Assembly (NCBI RefSeq): GCF_039523795.1
Contig: NZ_BAAAFZ010000060.1
Span: 172,159-236,158, forward strand
Reading direction: 5' to 3'
DNA: 64,000 bases
Source: Craurococcus roseus
Lineage (GTDB): Bacteria > Pseudomonadota > Alphaproteobacteria > Acetobacterales > Acetobacteraceae
A program made the translations under genes and the position numbers. Of this stretch, positions 16,757-27,399 are shown piece by piece. The notes under the pieces were generated by a model. It saw nothing but the letters and a program-made list of their open reading frames with translations. It made no database searches and was not told where the DNA came from. The first letter of the stretch is position 1, and each line of letters starts with the position of its first letter.

Positions 16757-17512
16757 ATGACGACGGGAGCCGAGGGCGATCCGAGCCCGGCGCAAGAAGC
16801 GCGGTGGCTGATCCGGGCGGCCGGCAGCGCCGTCCTGGCCACGCAGGCCGACGGCCAGCCCTTCGCCAGCTTGGTGACGCCGGCGGTGGCGCCCGACCTG
16901 TCCCCCTTGCTGTGGCTGTCCACCCTGTCGGAGCACACCCGCCAACTCAAGGCCGAGCCCCGCTGCGCCCTGCTTTTCACCGGCGCGCCGGACGGGCCGA
17001 ACCCGCAGACCACGCCGCGCGTGACCCTCACGGGACGGGCGGAGCCGGTCGGGGGCGCGGAGGCGGCGGCGCTCAAGGCGCGCTGGCTGGCGCGCCACCC
17101 CTACGCGGCCCTGTACGCCGACTTCGCCGATTTCGCCTTGTGGCGGGTGGCGCCGGGCGGCGCCCTGCTGGTGGGCGGCTTCGCCCGCGCAGTGCGGCTG
17201 CGTTTGGCGGACCTCCTGCCCGATCCCGGGTCGGTCGCGGCGTTGGCGGCGGCCGAGTCCGGCATTGTCGAACATGTGAACGCGGACCACGCCGACGCCG
17301 TCGCGGCCATCGCCGAGAGCTTGCTGGGGCAAGCGCCGGCCGCGGCCGAACCCTGGCGCATCGCCGCGGTGGACGTGGACGGCGCCGACCTCTCGGCCGG
17401 CGAGCGGGTGTGCCGCCTGCAATTCTCCCGCTTCGCCTCGTCCGCGGAGGACGTGCGGGCGGAACTCGTGCGCGCCGCCCGCGATGGCAGGAATGCGGCG
17501 CGAACCGGGTAG
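16757..17512 (+). CDS. HugZ-like pyridoxamine-phosphate-oxidase-fold protein with DUF2470 domain
   Basis: This 251-residue protein has an N-terminal split-barrel flavin/heme-binding domain. Landmarks are EARWLIRAAGSAVLATQADG, PFASLVTPAVAPDLSPLLW and RQLKAEPRCALLFTG. A C-terminal DUF2470 domain (about 175-248) carries IVEHVNADHADAVAAIAESLL. This layout is shared by HugZ-type heme oxygenases and by uncharacterised members. The first domain could bind heme or FMN; the sequence does not decide which. A GGGAGG ribosome site precedes the ATG at 16757. It lies between the divergent chvI and the co-directional pckA, 159 bp upstream of the latter. Confidence 0.78.
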   Translation: MTTGAEGDPSPAQEARWLIRAAGSAVLATQADGQPFASLVTPAVAPDLSPLLWLSTLSEHTRQLKAEPRCALLFTGAPDGPNPQTTPRVTLTGRAEPVGGAEAAALKARWLARHPYAALYADFADFALWRVAPGGALLVGGFARAVRLRLADLLPDPGSVAALAAAESGIVEHVNADHADAVAAIAESLLGQAPAAAEPWRIAAVDVDGADLSAGERVCRLQFSRFASSAEDVRAELVRAARDGRNAARTG

Positions 17513-17671
17513 TTACGGCAGACGGTCAAAGAAGCGTGCCTGGGGATTATTCCAGACGCCCGATCGCCGCAATTACGCCAATCTGCGCCATGATGAAACG
17601 CGCTTCCGCGCCGACGCCGTGCCCCCACGGGGGCCCACGGTTGGCACCTGTCGTTTGGAGGACTTCAAAGA

Positions 17672-19263
<1,592 letters not shown>

Positions 19264-19267
<4 letters not shown>

Positions 19268-19650
19268 TCTCGCGGGAAAGGTCCGAGGGCCGGAACGTCA
19301 TGGGCGGGCCGCTCCTGCCCTGCTCGGTCGCGCCGCTCACCGGCTTCTTCCGCGACGGGTGCTGCAACACCGGTCCGGAGGACCGCGGGCTGCACGTGGT
19401 CTGCGTGGAGATCACGGCGGACTTCCTGGCCTTCAGCCAGTCCCAGGGCAACGACCTGATGACGCCGATCGCCGAGATCGGCTTCGCCGGCCTCAAGCCC
19501 GGCGACCGCTGGTGCGTGTGCGCCGCCCGGTGGGAAGAGGCGCGCCGCGCCGGCGCGGCGCCGCCGGTGCTGCTGGAAGCGACGCACGTGGCCGCGTTGG
19601 AGGTGTGCGGCTTGGCAGACCTCCGCGCCCACGCGGTGGACCCGCCGTAG
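19264..19650 (+). CDS. DUF2237 family protein
   Basis: This 128-residue protein carries the family core NVMGGPLLPCSVAPLTGFFR, then DGCCNTGPED, LAFSQSQGNDL and GLKPGDRWCVCAARWEEA. The conserved cysteines (CCNTG, WCVCA) and acidic residues suggest a metal- or cofactor-binding small domain, but no function has been established for the family to my knowledge. The start is GTG at 19264, overlapping the pckA stop by four bases. An ATG at 19300 just before the core is an alternative. Coupling to pckA suggests co-expression, not necessarily a shared pathway. Confidence 0.8.
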
Positions 19651-19659
19651 CGGCGCCTT

Positions 19660-22251
19660 TCAGGCCGGGATTTCGGCCGCCTCCCGGGCGCAAGGTCCGC
19701 CCGCCCGCGGCAGGTGCTGCTCCACCACCTCGGACCCCGGTTTTGGGCGGCCGAGCAGGAAGCCTTGCGCCTCGTCGCACCCGATGTCCCGCAGCAGCGC
19801 GAGCTGCTCCGGCGTTTCCACGCCCTCCGCGGTGATGGTGACGCCGAGCGTCGCGCCGAGGCTGACCACCGCGCGCACGATGGCCATGCAGTTGGCGTCG
19901 TGCGCCATCCCCCGGACGAAGGACCGGTCGATCTTGATCTTGTCGAAGGGGAAGCGCTGCAAGTAGCCGAGGCTGGAGTATCCTGTCCCGAAATCGTCCA
20001 TGGCGATGCGGACGCCGAGCGCGCGCAGCTCCCTCAGGGTGCCCAGCGTGGCCCGGTCGTCCTCGAGGAGGACGGATTCGGTGATCTCGAGTTCGAGCCG
20101 CTCGGGGGCGAGGCCCGACGCCGCGAGTGCCGATCGCACGCTGCCCACCAAGTCGCCGCGGCGGAACTGCGCGGGCGACAGGTTGACGGCGACACCGAGC
20201 ACCTCCGACGGCCATCGCGCCACCTCCGCGCAAGCCTCGTGGAGCACCCAGTGGCCGATGGGGACGATCAGCCCCGTCTCCTCCGCGAGCGGGACGAAGT
20301 CCGCCGGCGGGACAAGGCCGCCGTCCGCCCGGCGCCAGCGCAGCAGCGCCTCCACGCCGCTGACGCGGCCCATGGCCGTCCGGACCAGCGGCTGGTAGTG
20401 CAGCTCGAACCGCCCCTCCCGCACCGCGCGCCGCAGGTCGGCTTCCAGCGCGCGCCGCTCCTGGAGCTGCGCGTCGAGCGCCGGCTCGAAGAAGCGGCAC
20501 GTCGCGCGCCCTTCGGCCTTGGCGCGGTGGAGCGCCATGTCGGCGCGGCGGAGCAGCGTGTCCGCGTCCGCGCCGTCGGCGGGCGCCACGGCGATGCCGA
20601 TGCTGGCTCCTGCCAGGAGCTGGTGCCCCTCGATCAGGAAGGGTTCGGCTAGCGCCTCCACCACGCGGCCGGCGAAACCGGCGGCGCCTTCCGGGGTGCC
20701 CGCCGGCGCCGGGAGCACCACCGCGAACTCGTCCCCGCCGAGGCGGGCGACGACGTCCCTGCCGCGGGCGCAGCCGCGCAGCCGTTCCGTCGCCGCTCGC
20801 AGCAGCGCGTCGCCGACCGGGTGGCCCAGGGTGTCGTTCACCTCCTTGAAGCGGTCGAGGTCAAGGCAGAGCACGGCCGCCGCGCCGCCCGCGGCGATCG
20901 CCTGCTGGAGCCGGTCGCGCAGCAGCGTGCGGTTCGGGAGGCCGGTCAGCGCGTCGTGGCCCGCCATGTGCGCGATGCGCGCTTCCGCCTCGCGCCGCTC
21001 GGTGATGTCCTCCGAGAATCCGAGCAGGTAGGCGGGGCGGCCGTCCTCGCCGGGGATGGCGAGCCTGGTGGTGAGCAGCAGCCGGTCCCTCCGGTCCTGC
21101 GTCCGGATCGTCTCCTCCGTGACGCGGGCCGGACCGGACCGCAGCGCGTCGCGGTCCGCCTCCTCGAAGAGGCGGGCCTGCTCCGGCGGGAAGAGGTCCC
21201 GCGCGGCCTTGCCGAGAACCGCCTCCCTCGGAGCGCCGAGCAGCTCCTCCCCGGCCTTATTGAGCAGCACGTGGCGCAGGTCCGCCGCGTCCTTGACGAA
21301 CAGCATGGCCGGGACGCTCTCGACCACCGTGTCGGCGAACGCGCGGGTGCGGCGCAGTTCCGCCTCGGCGCGCTTGCGTTCCGTGATGTCGCGGATGATG
21401 GCGCCCACCGCCACCTCCCCGCCCTGGCGCCAGGCGGAAAGGGACAGCTCGATCTCGATCTCCCGGCCGGACTTGTGGCGGGCCGGCACCTCCACCGTCT
21501 TGCCGACGAGCCGCGGTCCGCCGCCGGCGGCGAGCCGCGCGAAACCGCCGTTGTGGGCGGCGCGGAAGCGCTCCGGCATGATGGTGTCGAGCGGCCTGCC
21601 CACCGCCTCCTCGCGGGTGTAGCCGAACAGCGCCTCGGCCGCCCGGTTCCAGAAGGTGATGGCGCCCCGCGCGTCGGCGCAGATGAAGGCGTCGGAGGTG
21701 GAGGCGGCGATTTGCGAGGAGGCCACCGCGACCGCGTGCAGCCGCGCGTGTTCCAGGTGCAGAACGGCCGCCCGCGCCAGGAAGCGGAGGCGGTCCGCCT
21801 GCCCGTCCCGCAGCGCCGCGCGCGGCTCGGTGTCGAAGACGGAAAGCGCGCCGACGACCTTGTCGCCGCGGCCGGTGAGCGGCACCGCGGCGCAGAACCG
21901 GACGCGGGGAGGGCCGGCGACGAGCGGGCACGCCGCGAAGCGCTCGTCCGCGGCGGCGTCCGGCACGAGGAGCAGGCCGTCGGACGCCGCGGCGCAGGCG
22001 TGGAAGGGGGCGGCCTGCCCGGCGTCTTCCGGGCCGAGGCCGACCCGCGCCCTGGGCAGCATGGCGCCGGCCGCTTCGGCGCGGAGCGCGACGACCGCGA
22101 TCGGCGCGCCGAGGAGTTCGGCGGCCAGCCGCGCGATCTCCTCGCAGTTCACCTCCTCCTCGATGCCGCGGCCGAGGCAATCGGCGATGTCGGGCAGGTC
22201 CCGCGCGGCGGCCGCCTCTCGCGCGCAGGGTGGGCGGGGCGGCGTATCCAT
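19660..22251 (-). CDS. GAF-PAS-PAS-GGDEF-EAL cyclic-di-GMP protein
   Basis: This 863-residue soluble protein has a GAF domain (about 25-180), two PAS domains (about 185-310 and 315-430), a GGDEF domain (about 440-600) and an EAL domain (about 615-850). The diguanylate cyclase motif is intact (RLGGDEF, about 503-509), with the metal site DLDRFKEVNDTLGH. The phosphodiesterase motif is intact too (EALLRW about 633-638, plus EITESVLL, DDFGTGYSSLGYL and QGFLLGRP). It could therefore both make and degrade cyclic-di-GMP. Which activity dominates would depend on the sensory domains. No transmembrane segment is visible. It faces the DUF2237 gene convergently with a 9-bp gap. Confidence 0.9.
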   Translation of the reverse strand: MDTPPRPPCAREAAAARDLPDIADCLGRGIEEEVNCEEIARLAAELLGAPIAVVALRAEAAGAMLPRARVGLGPEDAGQAAPFHACAAASDGLLLVPDAAADERFAACPLVAGPPRVRFCAAVPLTGRGDKVVGALSVFDTEPRAALRDGQADRLRFLARAAVLHLEHARLHAVAVASSQIAASTSDAFICADARGAITFWNRAAEALFGYTREEAVGRPLDTIMPERFRAAHNGGFARLAAGGGPRLVGKTVEVPARHKSGREIEIELSLSAWRQGGEVAVGAIIRDITERKRAEAELRRTRAFADTVVESVPAMLFVKDAADLRHVLLNKAGEELLGAPREAVLGKAARDLFPPEQARLFEEADRDALRSGPARVTEETIRTQDRRDRLLLTTRLAIPGEDGRPAYLLGFSEDITERREAEARIAHMAGHDALTGLPNRTLLRDRLQQAIAAGGAAAVLCLDLDRFKEVNDTLGHPVGDALLRAATERLRGCARGRDVVARLGGDEFAVVLPAPAGTPEGAAGFAGRVVEALAEPFLIEGHQLLAGASIGIAVAPADGADADTLLRRADMALHRAKAEGRATCRFFEPALDAQLQERRALEADLRRAVREGRFELHYQPLVRTAMGRVSGVEALLRWRRADGGLVPPADFVPLAEETGLIVPIGHWVLHEACAEVARWPSEVLGVAVNLSPAQFRRGDLVGSVRSALAASGLAPERLELEITESVLLEDDRATLGTLRELRALGVRIAMDDFGTGYSSLGYLQRFPFDKIKIDRSFVRGMAHDANCMAIVRAVVSLGATLGVTITAEGVETPEQLALLRDIGCDEAQGFLLGRPKPGSEVVEQHLPRAGGPCAREAAEIPA

Positions 22252-22347
22252 GGGCGGCGGGGCTCCGGCGTTGCGCGGGCTCCCCGCGCCGTCGCGGCGG
22301 CGGTGAGCCGGTGGAGCCTACGGGCGCGTCCTTTGACGCCTGGTAAA

Positions 22348-22375
22348 CGCCGGGCGGCGCGTCAGCCGCCCGGCG
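22348..22375 (-). terminator. rho-independent-type terminator of the kdsB-pheA operon
   Basis: A perfect 11-bp GC stem (22348-22358 with 22365-22375) has a 6-base loop that contains part of the pheA stop codon. On the minus strand the stem is followed by TTTACC. The hairpin therefore includes the last codons of pheA. Confidence 0.6.
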
Positions 22376-23225
22376 CCCCGTGGTGCTCGGCCCGGTAGGG
22401 GTGGGCCGGGTAGGTCCCGAGCACCCGCAGCTCGCGCGAGAAGTAGCCCAGCTCTTCCAGGGCCCGCGCCACCGGCGGGTGCTCCGGGTGGCCGTCCACG
22501 TCGGCCAGGAACTGGGTGGCGGTGAACTCGCCGTCGAGCATGTAGCTCTCCAGCTTGGTCATGTTCACGCCGTTAGTGGCGAAGCCGCCCAGCGCCTTGT
22601 AGAGCGCGGCGGGGATGTTGCGGACGCGGAAGACGAAGGTCGTCACGCAGCCCGGCGCGTCCGGCGGCGGCACCCGCGGCTCCGGCGCGCAGACGTAGAA
22701 GCGCGTGGTGTTGTGCGCGGCGTCCTCCACGTTGCGCCGCAGGATCTCCAGCCCGTAGATCTCGGCGGCGAGTGCGCTGGCGATGGCCGCGTCTTCCACC
22801 CCGCCCAGCCCGGCGACGAGGTGCGCGGCGCCGGCGGTGTCCGCCTCGATCACCGGTTGGAGGCGCAGCTCGCGCAGGATGCCGCGCACCTGGCCCAGCG
22901 CGACCGGGTGGCTGCGCGCGCGCTTGATGGTGGAGAGCGTCGCGCCGCGGGGCGCCAGCAGGCAGTGCTCCACCCGCTCGAAGTGCTCGCCCACCACCGA
23001 AAGGCCGCTGTCCGGCAGCAGGCGGTGGATGTCGGGCACGCGGCCGGCGAGGGAGTTCTCGCACGGGAGCATGGCCAACGCCGCTTGTCCGCCGCGCACG
23101 GCGTCCATCGCCGCCTCGAAGCTCGGGCAGGGCAGGGTGGCCCAGCCGGGGTAGGCGTCGCGGCAGGCGAGGTCGGAATAGGCGCCCGGCAGGCCCTGGA
23201 AGGCGATGGTCTTGCTGCTCGTCAT
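22362..23225 (-). CDS. pheA: prephenate dehydratase
   Basis: This 287-residue enzyme makes phenylpyruvate from prephenate in phenylalanine synthesis. The catalytic domain starts IAFQGLPGAYSDLACRDAYPG and carries MLPCENSLAGRV and the active-site NTTRF (TRF at 174-176). A C-terminal ACT domain (about 190-275) with GFATNGVNMTKLESYMLDG would bind phenylalanine for feedback control. There is no chorismate mutase domain, as usual in alphaproteobacteria. The ATG at 23225 overlaps the kdsB stop (ATGA). The longer upstream frame is read-through of kdsB in another frame. Confidence 0.93.
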   Translation of the reverse strand: MTSSKTIAFQGLPGAYSDLACRDAYPGWATLPCPSFEAAMDAVRGGQAALAMLPCENSLAGRVPDIHRLLPDSGLSVVGEHFERVEHCLLAPRGATLSTIKRARSHPVALGQVRGILRELRLQPVIEADTAGAAHLVAGLGGVEDAAIASALAAEIYGLEILRRNVEDAAHNTTRFYVCAPEPRVPPPDAPGCVTTFVFRVRNIPAALYKALGGFATNGVNMTKLESYMLDGEFTATQFLADVDGHPEHPPVARALEELGYFSRELRVLGTYPAHPYRAEHHGAPGG

Positions 23226-23968
23226 TCCTTCTTCGTCCCGGCCAGCATGGCCCGCGCCCGTTCCAGGTCGGCCGGCGTGTCCACGCCGAAGGGGCCGTGC
23301 TCCACCCGCGCCACCGCGATCCGCATCCCCGCTTCCAGCGCGCGCAGTTGCTCCAGCTTCTCCCGCACCTCCAAGGGGCTCGGCGGCAACGCCACGAAGC
23401 GCTCCAGCGCGGCGCGGCGGTAGGCGTAGACGCCGATGTGGTGCCAGAGCGGCCCTTCGCCCCACGGCACCGGCTGGCGGGAGAAGTAGAGGGCCGGCGC
23501 GACCTCCGCCCCGGGCGCGAAGTGGCAGGCGCACTTCACCACCTGCGACGCGGCGGCCTCGGCGGCGTCGGCGATCGGCGTTACCAGGCTGCCGATGTCC
23601 ACCGCCGGGTCGGACGCGAGCGGGAGCAGCACGGTGCGCAGGCAAGCCGGGTCGAGGGTGGGGAAGTCGCCTTGCAGGTTCACCACCACGTCGTGCCGCC
23701 CGTCCGGGTCGAGCGTGTCCAGTGCCAGCTTCACCCGGTCGGTGCCGCTCGGCACGTCCCGATCGGCCAGCACGGCCTCGGCGCCCGCCGCGCGCACGGC
23801 TTCCGCGATGGCGGCGTCCCCGGCCGCGACCGCCACCGGGCCGACGCCCGCTTCCCGCGCGCGGTCGAGCACGCGCAGCACCATGGGCCGGCCGGCGATG
23901 TCGGCCAGCGGCTTGCCGGGCAGGCGCGTGGCCGAAAGGCGGGCGGGGATCAGAACGATCGGATTCAC
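23222..23968 (-). CDS. kdsB: 3-deoxy-manno-octulosonate cytidylyltransferase
   Basis: This 248-residue CMP-KDO synthetase activates KDO with CTP for lipopolysaccharide core assembly. It starts PIVLIPARLSATRLPGKPL, the CTP-binding signature. It also has VPSGTDRVKLA, VVVNLQGDFPTLDP and HHIGVYAYRRAALERF. The presence of kdsB shows that the organism makes a KDO-containing LPS. It is first in a two-gene operon with pheA, an arrangement seen in related alphaproteobacteria. It is divergent from the cytochrome c gene across 154 bp. Confidence 0.93.
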   Translation of the reverse strand: MNPIVLIPARLSATRLPGKPLADIAGRPMVLRVLDRAREAGVGPVAVAAGDAAIAEAVRAAGAEAVLADRDVPSGTDRVKLALDTLDPDGRHDVVVNLQGDFPTLDPACLRTVLLPLASDPAVDIGSLVTPIADAAEAAASQVVKCACHFAPGAEVAPALYFSRQPVPWGEGPLWHHIGVYAYRRAALERFVALPPSPLEVREKLEQLRALEAGMRIAVARVEHGPFGVDTPADLERARAMLAGTKKE

Positions 23969-24122
23969 GGCGACGCCGCCGCGGCGCGGACTCCGCCTCG
24001 GGAGGGGCGGTTGCTGGAATGCGGAACCGACATTAGGTTCGCGCTTCTAAGGGAGGCGGCACCCCGGCGCAAACGCGCGGCCGGCGGCGCGCACGCAGGC
24101 AGGATCGAGGATCGCGTTCGGC

Positions 24123-24674
24123 ATGGCCAACATGGAGGTCAACAAGGCGTTCTCCGCCGTCCTGGTGGCGGGCATCGCCTTCATGGTGACGGGGCTGGTG
24201 GGGCAGCAGCTCGTGCACGTCGAACGGCCGCACGAGAGCGCCATCCAGATCGGCGACGTGGCGGCGGTCGCGCCGACGCAGGCGCCCGCCGCGGAGGCGC
24301 CGAAGGTGGAGCCGATCACGCCGCTGCTCGCCAGCGCCAACGTGCAGAACGGCCAGACCCTGGCGCAGCGCTTGTGCGCGTCGTGCCATTCCTTCAACGA
24401 GGGCGGGCGGAACGGGGTCGGGCCGAACCTTCACGGCATCATCGGCGCGCCGCACGGGCACGTGGAGGGCTTCAGCTACTCGGCGGCGCTCAAGGGCAAG
24501 AACGAGCCCTGGGGCTACGAGAACATGAGCGCTTGGCTGCTCAAGCCGAACACCTACGCGCCCGGCACCCGCATGGCCTTCGCGGGCATCAGCAGCACGC
24601 AGCAACGGGCGGACGTCATCGCCTACCTGAGGAGCATCTCGCCCAAGGCGCCCGAACTGCCGCAGCCGCAGTAG
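24123..24674 (+). CDS. membrane-anchored class I cytochrome c (CycM/c552-like)
   Basis: This 183-residue protein has an uncleaved N-terminal membrane helix (about 9-29), a proline/alanine-rich linker, and a cytochrome c domain with CASCH (Cys85, Cys88, His89) and axial Met151 in PGTRMAFAGI. It matches the CycM family, which carries electrons from the bc1 complex to terminal oxidases on the periplasmic face. It lies between kdsB (divergent) and hisN (co-directional), not beside oxidase genes. The common annotation of this neighbourhood in relatives is cytochrome c family protein. Confidence 0.88.
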   Translation: MANMEVNKAFSAVLVAGIAFMVTGLVGQQLVHVERPHESAIQIGDVAAVAPTQAPAAEAPKVEPITPLLASANVQNGQTLAQRLCASCHSFNEGGRNGVGPNLHGIIGAPHGHVEGFSYSAALKGKNEPWGYENMSAWLLKPNTYAPGTRMAFAGISSTQQRADVIAYLRSISPKAPELPQPQ

Positions 24675-24683
24675 CGGCGGGCC

Positions 24684-25466
24684 GTGGGCCTGCCCGGCGG
24701 CGCGCTGGCGGCGGCGGAGGCGGCGGCCGACCTCGCCGGGGCGGCGATACGCCCGTTGTTCCGCAGTGCGCTCCTGGTGGAGGCCAAGGGCGACGCGTCG
24801 CCGGTGACGGAGGCCGACCGCGCGGCCGAGCAGGCGATGCGCGGTTTGCTGCGCGAGCGCTTCCCCGACCACGGCATCCTGGGCGAGGAGTTCGGCCCCG
24901 AGCGGGCCGACGCCGAATGGCTCTGGGTGCTGGACCCGATCGACGGCACCCGCGCCTTCGTCACCGGGCGGCCGCTCTTCGGCACCCTGATCGGCCTGCT
25001 GCACCGGGGCCGGCCGGTGCTGGGCCTCATCGACCAGCCGGGCACCGGCGAGCGGTGGACCGGCGTGGCGGGGGAGCAGACGCGCTTCCGCTCGCCGATG
25101 GGCGGTACGCCGCGCTGCCGCCCTTGTGCCGGGATGGCGGAGGCCGAGTTGTCCTGTTCCAGTCCGGACATCTTCGACGCCGGCACCCGCCCCGGCTTCG
25201 AGCGGCTGCGCGCCGCCGCCCGCCGCGTCACCTGGGGCGGCGATTGCTACGCCTACGGTTTGGTCGCCCTCGGGCTGGTGGACGTGGTGGCGGAGGCGGG
25301 GATGCACCCCTGGGACTGGGCCGCGCTGGTGCCGGTGCTGGAGGGCGCGGGCGGCCGCGTCACCGGCTGGGACGGCGAGGCGCTGACCCTGGAAGGGGAC
25401 GGGCGGGTGCTGGCCGTGGGCGACCCGGCCTTGCTGCCGGAGGCCGTGGCGCTCCTCCGCGGCTGA
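24684..25466 (+). CDS. hisN: histidinol-phosphatase, inositol monophosphatase type
   Basis: This 260-residue protein belongs to the Mg-dependent inositol monophosphatase superfamily. Metal-binding motifs are GEEFGPE, WVLDPIDGTRAF and HPWDWAAL. The sequence SPVTEADRAAEQAMRGLLRERFPDHGILGEEFG and the RAFVTGRPLFGTLIGL stretch following DGT are typical of HisN, which completes histidinol formation, and less so of SuhB. The start is GTG at 24684, 9 bp after the cytochrome c stop. Other histidine genes are not nearby, so substrate assignment rests on sequence alone. Confidence 0.8.
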   Translation: MGLPGGALAAAEAAADLAGAAIRPLFRSALLVEAKGDASPVTEADRAAEQAMRGLLRERFPDHGILGEEFGPERADAEWLWVLDPIDGTRAFVTGRPLFGTLIGLLHRGRPVLGLIDQPGTGERWTGVAGEQTRFRSPMGGTPRCRPCAGMAEAELSCSSPDIFDAGTRPGFERLRAAARRVTWGGDCYAYGLVALGLVDVVAEAGMHPWDWAALVPVLEGAGGRVTGWDGEALTLEGDGRVLAVGDPALLPEAVALLRG

Positions 25467-25509
25467 CGAACGGTTGCCGGGAGCGGGTGGCGGCCCCATC
25501 CTCGCGTGC

Positions 25510-27390
25510 ATGTTGAACCGCCGTGACCTGCTGGCCTCGGGCCTTGCGCTCAGCGCCGGCGCCATCCTGCCGCCGGCCGCCCCCGGTGCCCGGGCGCAGG
25601 CCGCGGGCGCCATCCGCACCCATGCCCTGTCCCTGCTGGGCGAGCCCGCCTTGCCGGCGGACTTCACCCATTGGCCCTGGGTGAACCCGAACGCGCCCAA
25701 GGGCGGCGAGCTGGCGCTCACCGCACTGGGTTCTTTCGACAGCTTCAACGCATACATCCTGCGCGGCACGCCGGCCGTCGGCTTGGGCAACCTGTACGAC
25801 TCGCTGCTCAAGGAGAGCGCGGACGAGGCGAGCACGGAGTACTGCCACCTCGCCTCCATCGTGGAGGTGCCGGCGGACCGCAAGGGCGTCGCCTTCGAGC
25901 TGCACGAACAGGCGCGCTGGCACGACGGCAAGCCGATAACCGCCGAGGACGTGGTCTGGACCTTCAACACGCTGCGCCAGCACGGCCGGCCCTTCTACCG
26001 CGCCTACTGGGCGGACGTGACGGAGGTGGTGGCGGAGGGTCCGCGCCGCGTGGTGTTCCGCTTCAAGGACGACGGGAACCGCGAGTTGGCGCTGATCCTC
26101 GGCCAGCTCAACGTCATGCCGCGCCACTGGTGGGAGGGCCGCGACTTCGCCCGGCCGTCGCTCGACGTGCCGCTCGGCTCCGGGCCGTACCGGATCGAGC
26201 GGTTCGAGGCCGGGCGGTCCGTCGTGTACCGCCGCGTCGAGGACTACTGGGCGCGCGACCTGCCCACGGCGAAGGGCACCAACAACTTCGACACGATGCG
26301 TTACGAGTACTTCCGCGACAGCACGGTGGCGCTTGAGGCGTTCAAGGCCGGGCAGATCGACTTCCGCACGGAGAACATCGCCAAGGAGTGGGCCACCGCC
26401 TACGACTTCCCCGCCGTGCAGCGCGGCCTGGTGAAGCGCGACGAGATCCCCCACGACCTGCCGACCGGGATGCAGGCCTTCGCGGTGAACCTGCGTCGGC
26501 CGCTGTTCCAGGACGCGCGGGTGCGCCGCGCACTCATCGAGGTCTTCGACTTCGAGTGGATGAACGCCAATCTGTTCTACGGCTCCTATGCGCGCACCAA
26601 GTCCTACTTCTCCAACTCGGAACTGGCCTCCAGCGGTCTGCCGGAGGGGCGCGAGAAGGAAATACTGGAGCGTTTCCGCGGCCGGGTGCCCGACCAACTC
26701 TTCACGGAAGAGTACAAGCTCCCCGTCACCGACGGCTCCGGCAACAACCGCGAAGCGCTGCGCCGTGCGCTGGACCTGCTGCGGCAGGCCGGCTGGACGG
26801 TGCGCGACCGGCGGCTGGTGAACGCGCAAGGGCAGCCCTTCGCCTTCGAGATCCTGCTGAACACCCCGAGCTTCGAGCGCGTGGCGCTGCCCTATGTGCA
26901 AGTGCTCCAGCGCCTCGGCATGGAGCCGCGCGTCCGCACCGTGGACCCGGCGCAGTACCAGGTGCGGATGGACGCCTTCGACTACGACATGACGGTGGAC
27001 AACATCGGCCAGAGCCTCTCGCCGGGCAACGAGCAGCGCGACTTCTTCACCTGCGCCCGCGCCAACGACAATGGCAGCCAGAACGTCGCCGGCATCTGCG
27101 ACCCGGTGATCGACGAGTTGGTGGAGTTGGTGATCGGCGCCCCGGACCGCGAGGAGCTGGTGGCCCGAACCCGGGCGCTGGACCGCGTGCTGCTGTGGCA
27201 CAACTACATGGTGCCGCACTGGCACAGCCGCACCTTCCGCGTGGCCTACTGGGACAAGCTCGGCCGGCCGGAGCGCAACCCGCGCTACCGCCTGGCCTTG
27301 GACTCGTGGTGGCTGGAGCGCGGCCGCGAGGGCGCGGTGGAGCAGGCCAAGCGCGAAACGCGCTCCACCACGCCGCCACCGGCGCGGTAG
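25510..27390 (+). CDS. peptide ABC transporter substrate-binding protein, YejA-like
   Basis: This 626-residue periplasmic protein has a twin-arginine-like signal (MLNRRDLLASGLALSAGAIL, cleavage near ARAQA). The binding-protein fold shows HALSLLGEPALPADFTHWPW, NPNAPKGGELALTALGSFDS, WHDGKPITAEDVVWTF and IDFRTENIAKEWATAYDF, which are YejA-family landmarks. Substrates of the Yej system in other bacteria include oligopeptides and microcin C. ATG at 25510 places the signal correctly. It is first in a yejA-yejB-x-yejE-yejF operon. Confidence 0.9.
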   Translation: MLNRRDLLASGLALSAGAILPPAAPGARAQAAGAIRTHALSLLGEPALPADFTHWPWVNPNAPKGGELALTALGSFDSFNAYILRGTPAVGLGNLYDSLLKESADEASTEYCHLASIVEVPADRKGVAFELHEQARWHDGKPITAEDVVWTFNTLRQHGRPFYRAYWADVTEVVAEGPRRVVFRFKDDGNRELALILGQLNVMPRHWWEGRDFARPSLDVPLGSGPYRIERFEAGRSVVYRRVEDYWARDLPTAKGTNNFDTMRYEYFRDSTVALEAFKAGQIDFRTENIAKEWATAYDFPAVQRGLVKRDEIPHDLPTGMQAFAVNLRRPLFQDARVRRALIEVFDFEWMNANLFYGSYARTKSYFSNSELASSGLPEGREKEILERFRGRVPDQLFTEEYKLPVTDGSGNNREALRRALDLLRQAGWTVRDRRLVNAQGQPFAFEILLNTPSFERVALPYVQVLQRLGMEPRVRTVDPAQYQVRMDAFDYDMTVDNIGQSLSPGNEQRDFFTCARANDNGSQNVAGICDPVIDELVELVIGAPDREELVARTRALDRVLLWHNYMVPHWHSRTFRVAYWDKLGRPERNPRYRLALDSWWLERGREGAVEQAKRETRSTTPPPAR

Positions 27391-27399
27391 CGGGCCGGG